DNA of 54,145 nucleotides, taken from the NCBI GenBank assembly GCA_050288705.1, contig JBNKEI010000208.1:1-54145 (forward strand), read 5' to 3'. The first letter of the stretch is position 1. Each line of letters starts with the position of its first letter. Made by a program: the position numbers and the translations under genes. Shown piece after piece: positions 51,065-54,145 of the stretch. The DNA is from JBNKEI01 sp050288705. GTDB lineage: Bacteria; Myxococcota; Myxococcia; Myxococcales; UBA5297. The notes beneath the pieces were generated by a model, which was given only the letters and a program-made list of their open reading frames with translations, ran no database searches and was not told the DNA's origin.

Positions 51065-53713
51065 TTATTCTGTAGAAATGTTCTCCAATTTGACGTTATC
51101 GAAACTTGCCTGGCAGATAGTTCCATCGTTCACGCTACACACGGCAAGTCCGACGTAGATATTTTTGTTCATGGAAACCTCGGTTTTGCCGATTGCAGTC
51201 CAGTTGGCGCCATCGGCGCTACGATAAGCGACAAACAAGTCACCATTTCGCACCAGTCGTACCCAGTACGGGGCGGCAGCATTGCTGTACTCCTTAACGC
51301 CCTCGGCTCCACCGCTAGTTGCTTTACGCTGTTGAAAGGCAATACCTTTCGAAGGAGATACGAAGTTAAGAACATACTTCGACGATGCGGCAAGTGATTC
51401 GCGCATCATGATCCCTGCTTTGGCCCAAGACGCGGTATTTTGCATATTAACCACCCGAGCGGTTAGCATGTAGTTACCCTTCACCGCCTGGAACACGTAG
51501 TGGAACTCGTCTGCATCGTACCAGATGTCTTTTCCAGAGCCGCTGATCTCAAAATCTCCATTAGACTGGCTAAAGGAACCGGCCTTGCCTACCTCGCCAA
51601 TGTCTGTTGATAACCAGTTATTCGATGGGAGTGTAATCAGGGCGGCAGACACCGGAGAGCTGTTTAACTCCTTCTCACTTTTTATCGAGCTTACTCGGTA
51701 GTGGTAAAGTATCCCTGGGGAAACATCGGTATCAGTGTAAGCCAGGTCTTGAAGACCCGAGGCAATGGTGGTGTATACGCCTCCGTCGGTCGATCGTTTC
51801 ACGTTGAATGTGGCGCCTGGCGCGGAATAACTCCATGACAAGCTTATGCGGTCAGTTTCTGGAAAAGCAGTGAGGTAGGAAGGAGCAGCGTCGCCGATTG
51901 CCGAAACCGGTCCGATTTTAAAGCCGACCGCGGTTCCCGATGGAATGCTTGGCATAACCGAGGGGCAGGTAATTTGAAGACTACTGGCCGTCTGCGACCA
52001 ATTGGGAGTTACGGTACTACCCAGCATGGAAACCGAACCAATTTTGTCGAGCAGATATTCTGAATTTAAACCAAGCGAACTAATGTTTAGGACCGTGTTT
52101 GGCGCCGGAATACCAACATGGAAGGCATAGAGATAGCCGTTGGACCCCACCACAAATCGAAAATTACTTTCTGTGGGAATTGCCCAGGCGCGACTCCCAT
52201 AAACTCCCTCGCCATGAATACCCATCCATCGTCCAACCGCGGTGAGCATGTCGGTTGCGCCGCTATCTAGTGAACCATCAGGACGGTTAGGAACGTTGAC
52301 CATCATTGCGCCGTCACGGGATATCGCTTCCAGTAGCCGATGGATGATTTTTGCGCCTTGGTCGTACGAAATATTGGGTCTCCAAAACCAGTCACCAAAT
52401 GCCAATTCCGCAAACCACGGCTGATCGGTCTTAATTGCTGATGAAAAGTTACCTTCGTAGGTGGTGCCTATATGGTCGCCAGTATGAAATTTCACTACCG
52501 CCAGAGTGTCGAGCTTGCCATGTCGCTCTAGCGTACGGTTGTAATAGTGTGCGATAACTCGCTGCATGGCATTGCACTTATAACCCGTGCCGGTCATATA
52601 GCCACTAAACGGCTGGGTAGAATTTCCATCAGTGTAAATGAAATCGGGATCATAATTTTCTACTACATCCAAGATGCGCAACGCCCATTGAGTGGCGTAC
52701 CAGTGGCAGTACTCTAAGTCATTACTAAATATGCCTGAAGAAGGATTCCAGTACCCGGTGTTTGGCGTGCTTATTCCTGCGTATTTATGAAGGTCCTGAT
52801 AGTAGAGCAGACGCGGTTCGTAGTTTTTCCACCAGTCATTGTTGCTATTGGTGTCATTGGTCACCGTCGCGGCATCATAGGGAACATCTTCAAATTCCCC
52901 CGAGCTATCACTCAAGAAACTTGGCTGGGTAAACCACCAACTGTATTCATGATGGAATGCTACCCCCATGCGCATTCCCAAGTTGCGAGTAGCAGTAACC
53001 CACTCGGCCATGGTGTCGCGCTTAGCTGCGAAATTTACAATATTCCATGGATTATACTTTGAGTTCCAATTGTCAAAATTGTCGTGGTGTACGCCTTGCA
53101 CTAAGACAAAGCGTGCACCACTGCTGTAAAACAACTTAGCAAGTTCAGTGGGATTGTATCTGTAAGGATTCCATTCCTTGATAACGTCTTTATATCCGTG
53201 AATCGAGGGATGCTCACCAAAGATCGTGAGGTGATTATTGTAGGCATGGGTGTTCTGTTGATACATGTGTTGCGCGGACCAATCACCGCTTCCTAGGCTT
53301 GACTGCGGTCCGTAGTGAAACCAGATACCAAACTTTGCCTGACGCAACCACTCGGGTGTGCCGTTGCCAGGAACGTTGGCGGCGATAGATGGCCAGGTCG
53401 GTTCAAACGGACCATTGGTTTGAATCGAGAAATCCATTTGAACTTCTGGAAAATCAGCTGGGTCGCGCATGGCTACCGAATTTGCCGGTCCTTTCAGCAC
53501 CGTTGGCATGGGAGGCAAATCGGGCAACTCATACTTGGGATTAGGATCAGGGTTAGGGTCAGGGTTAGGGTTAGGGTTAGGGTTAGGTTCGGGATTAGGA
53601 TTAGGGTTAGGGCCGGGGTCTTCGGTGTCGGTCTTACTGGAAGGACCATTGCAGCCCGCAGGTAAGCTTATTAACAAAAATATTCCGCATAGAAGTATAT
53701 ATAAGCGTCTCAA
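51065..53713 (-). CDS. Alpha-L-fucosidase (GH29) lipoprotein with FnIII-like and DUF1349-like C-terminal domains
   Basis: 882 residues from a TTG start; GGAGG (53719-53723, minus) lies 5 nt upstream and the frame's distant ATG (53794) does not. RRLYILLCGIFLLISLPAGC is a lipoprotein signal with its lipobox Cys near residue 21, followed by a Pro-Asn repeat linker. The GH29 barrel begins near 105: FGIWFHYGPQS, FVLVQGVHHDNFDNWNSKY and PDFIYTDGNS (probable nucleophile Asp), then MMVNVPNRPDGS. A FnIII-like domain (ISLSWSYSAPGATFNVKRS) and a DUF1349/concanavalin-like domain (AGIMMRES, YWVRLVRNGD) complete it. It should remove terminal alpha-L-fucose from glycans at the cell surface or in the periplasm. 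No sugar-utilisation genes flank it directly. Confidence 0.88.
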   Translation of the reverse strand: MRRLYILLCGIFLLISLPAGCNGPSSKTDTEDPGPNPNPNPEPNPNPNPNPDPNPDPNPKYELPDLPPMPTVLKGPANSVAMRDPADFPEVQMDFSIQTNGPFEPTWPSIAANVPGNGTPEWLRQAKFGIWFHYGPQSSLGSGDWSAQHMYQQNTHAYNNHLTIFGEHPSIHGYKDVIKEWNPYRYNPTELAKLFYSSGARFVLVQGVHHDNFDNWNSKYNPWNIVNFAAKRDTMAEWVTATRNLGMRMGVAFHHEYSWWFTQPSFLSDSSGEFEDVPYDAATVTNDTNSNNDWWKNYEPRLLYYQDLHKYAGISTPNTGYWNPSSGIFSNDLEYCHWYATQWALRILDVVENYDPDFIYTDGNSTQPFSGYMTGTGYKCNAMQRVIAHYYNRTLERHGKLDTLAVVKFHTGDHIGTTYEGNFSSAIKTDQPWFAELAFGDWFWRPNISYDQGAKIIHRLLEAISRDGAMMVNVPNRPDGSLDSGATDMLTAVGRWMGIHGEGVYGSRAWAIPTESNFRFVVGSNGYLYAFHVGIPAPNTVLNISSLGLNSEYLLDKIGSVSMLGSTVTPNWSQTASSLQITCPSVMPSIPSGTAVGFKIGPVSAIGDAAPSYLTAFPETDRISLSWSYSAPGATFNVKRSTDGGVYTTIASGLQDLAYTDTDVSPGILYHYRVSSIKSEKELNSSPVSAALITLPSNNWLSTDIGEVGKAGSFSQSNGDFEISGSGKDIWYDADEFHYVFQAVKGNYMLTARVVNMQNTASWAKAGIMMRESLAASSKYVLNFVSPSKGIAFQQRKATSGGAEGVKEYSNAAAPYWVRLVRNGDLFVAYRSADGANWTAIGKTEVSMNKNIYVGLAVCSVNDGTICQASFDNVKLENISTE
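53535..53618 (+). repeat. Telomere-like GGGTTA microsatellite encoding the fucosidase Pro-Asn linker
   Basis: The plus strand carries a run of GGGTTA and variants (GGATTA, GGATCA, GGGTCA), with four perfect units at 53562-53585. On the minus strand these read CCNAAC or CCTGAC, giving Pro-Asn and Pro-Asp pairs in the linker after the lipobox. Six-base units keep the frame whatever the copy number. Four G-triplets in a row could fold as a G-quadruplex on the plus strand. Confidence 0.85.
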
Positions 53714-53943
53714 GTATGCCTCCACAGAATTTAGTTTGTAAATTAATGATAGCAGAATCAGGCGCCTCTTGTAGCGAGGGAACGGGAACGTCATATTTGT
53801 GGTTCAAATTGTATTTGCGGCATATAGCCATTGTTCCTTTTGCAATCTTCTCCAAGTCATTGAAGAATCTGCACCAATATGTGCTTTCTAGCCAACATCG
53901 GTCGGACGGATTTATTTTCATGTACCCCCTCGATGCGGCTACT

Positions 53944-54144
53944 CTAAGTCGCCGTGGAAGCCAGTATTTCGCGGGTATATTCGCGTTGCATATTCCTTAG
54001 CGTAGCTACTCTGTTGGCGGCCAACATGTTGTATTCCTGCACATATTTATCGTTCTGCATTGTTTCGGCGCTTTCTTCGAGTTTTTCACCCTTTATTTGA
54101 AAATCCGCCTCGATGTCTTGCTTTTGTTTTTGAAAGCTCTGGTT
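53944..54144 (-). CDS. C-terminal 66 residues of a coiled-coil protein, cut by window edge
   Basis: The minus strand is open from the window edge to TAG at 53944-53946. The visible residues are strongly helical and charged (QKQKQDIEADFQIKGEKLEE, then ANRVATLRNMQREYTREIL), like a coiled coil. No family is recognised. Its stop lies 230 nt upstream of the fucosidase start on the same strand; that spacer shows no gene. Confidence 0.5.
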   Translation of the reverse strand, partial: NQSFQKQKQDIEADFQIKGEKLEESAETMQNDKYVQEYNMLAANRVATLRNMQREYTREILASTAT

Positions 54145-54145
54145 T

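Noticed and set aside
53535..53618. CRISPR-like or origin-iteron array
   Set aside because: The repeats are contiguous hexamers without spacers, inside a coding linker.
53315..53741. Plus-strand frames with RVRV or GLGLGS repeats
   Set aside because: They are frame shadows of the GGGTTA repeat; the true coding strand is minus (fucosidase linker).

Overview
The window looks like part of a Gram-negative, probably proteobacterial chromosome of moderate G+C. Evidence: an OprB-type porin, several lipoproteins with lipoboxes, a DUF2147 protein, a DUF3683-type FAD/Fe-S oxidoreductase (best known to me from Beta- and Gammaproteobacteria) and a standard FtsK. Several genes (an LRR protein, a eukaryotic-like kinase, a C39/papain-like protein and a proline-rich membrane protein) have long Ser-rich, disordered N-termini typical of host-directed effectors. 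A host-associated lifestyle is therefore likely but unproven. The species cannot be named from the sequence.

Layout. 1-1.6 kb: two near-identical PD-(D/E)XK 'transposase/Rpn' genes in tandem, the first cut by the window edge. 1.7-7.8 kb: CapA-like phosphoesterase, an unusually GC-rich lipoprotein gene, glycogen branching enzyme GlgB and an orphan beta-class DNA methyltransferase. 8-10.5 kb: a small secreted helical protein, a DUF2147 protein and an LRR protein. 10.5-16.7 kb: a stand-alone receiver protein divergent from a giant (1879 aa) kinase-like/ATPase/GAF/histidine kinase. 16.7-19.5 kb: MFS transporter plus OprB porin.

19.7-29 kb is the most coherent system. A membrane-anchored periplasmic-binding-protein sensor, a LytS/YesM-type histidine kinase and a YesN-type AraC response regulator overlap one another and run into a lipoprotein sugar-binding protein. 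A ChvE-like binding protein, a two-domain ABC ATPase and a permease follow. It reads as a three-component sugar-sensing switch wired to its own monosaccharide importer, with two matching 29-bp elements 75 bp apart upstream.

29-41 kb: ParB-domain protein, ftsK and tyrS on the minus strand, a 200-nt palindrome-rich intergenic block, then a fused FAD/Fe-S oxidoreductase followed after 6 nt by hypF. 41-45 kb: a minus-strand cluster of effector-like genes (C39-like protease, Pro-rich membrane protein, kinase) around a decayed asparaginase fragment. Two of these proteins share a short SSYSS...DKLK module. 45-47 kb: GT-C-like membrane protein with a coupled small partner. 47-51 kb: a cobalamin/siroheme operon (precorrin-2 dehydrogenase-SUMT fusion, CbiC-CbiX fusion, CbiD). 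51-53.7 kb: a lipoprotein alpha-L-fucosidase whose Pro-Asn linker is encoded by telomere-like GGGTTA repeats. The last 200 bases hold the C-terminus of a coiled-coil protein.

No rRNA, tRNA, CRISPR array, integrase or B12 riboswitch was recognised.
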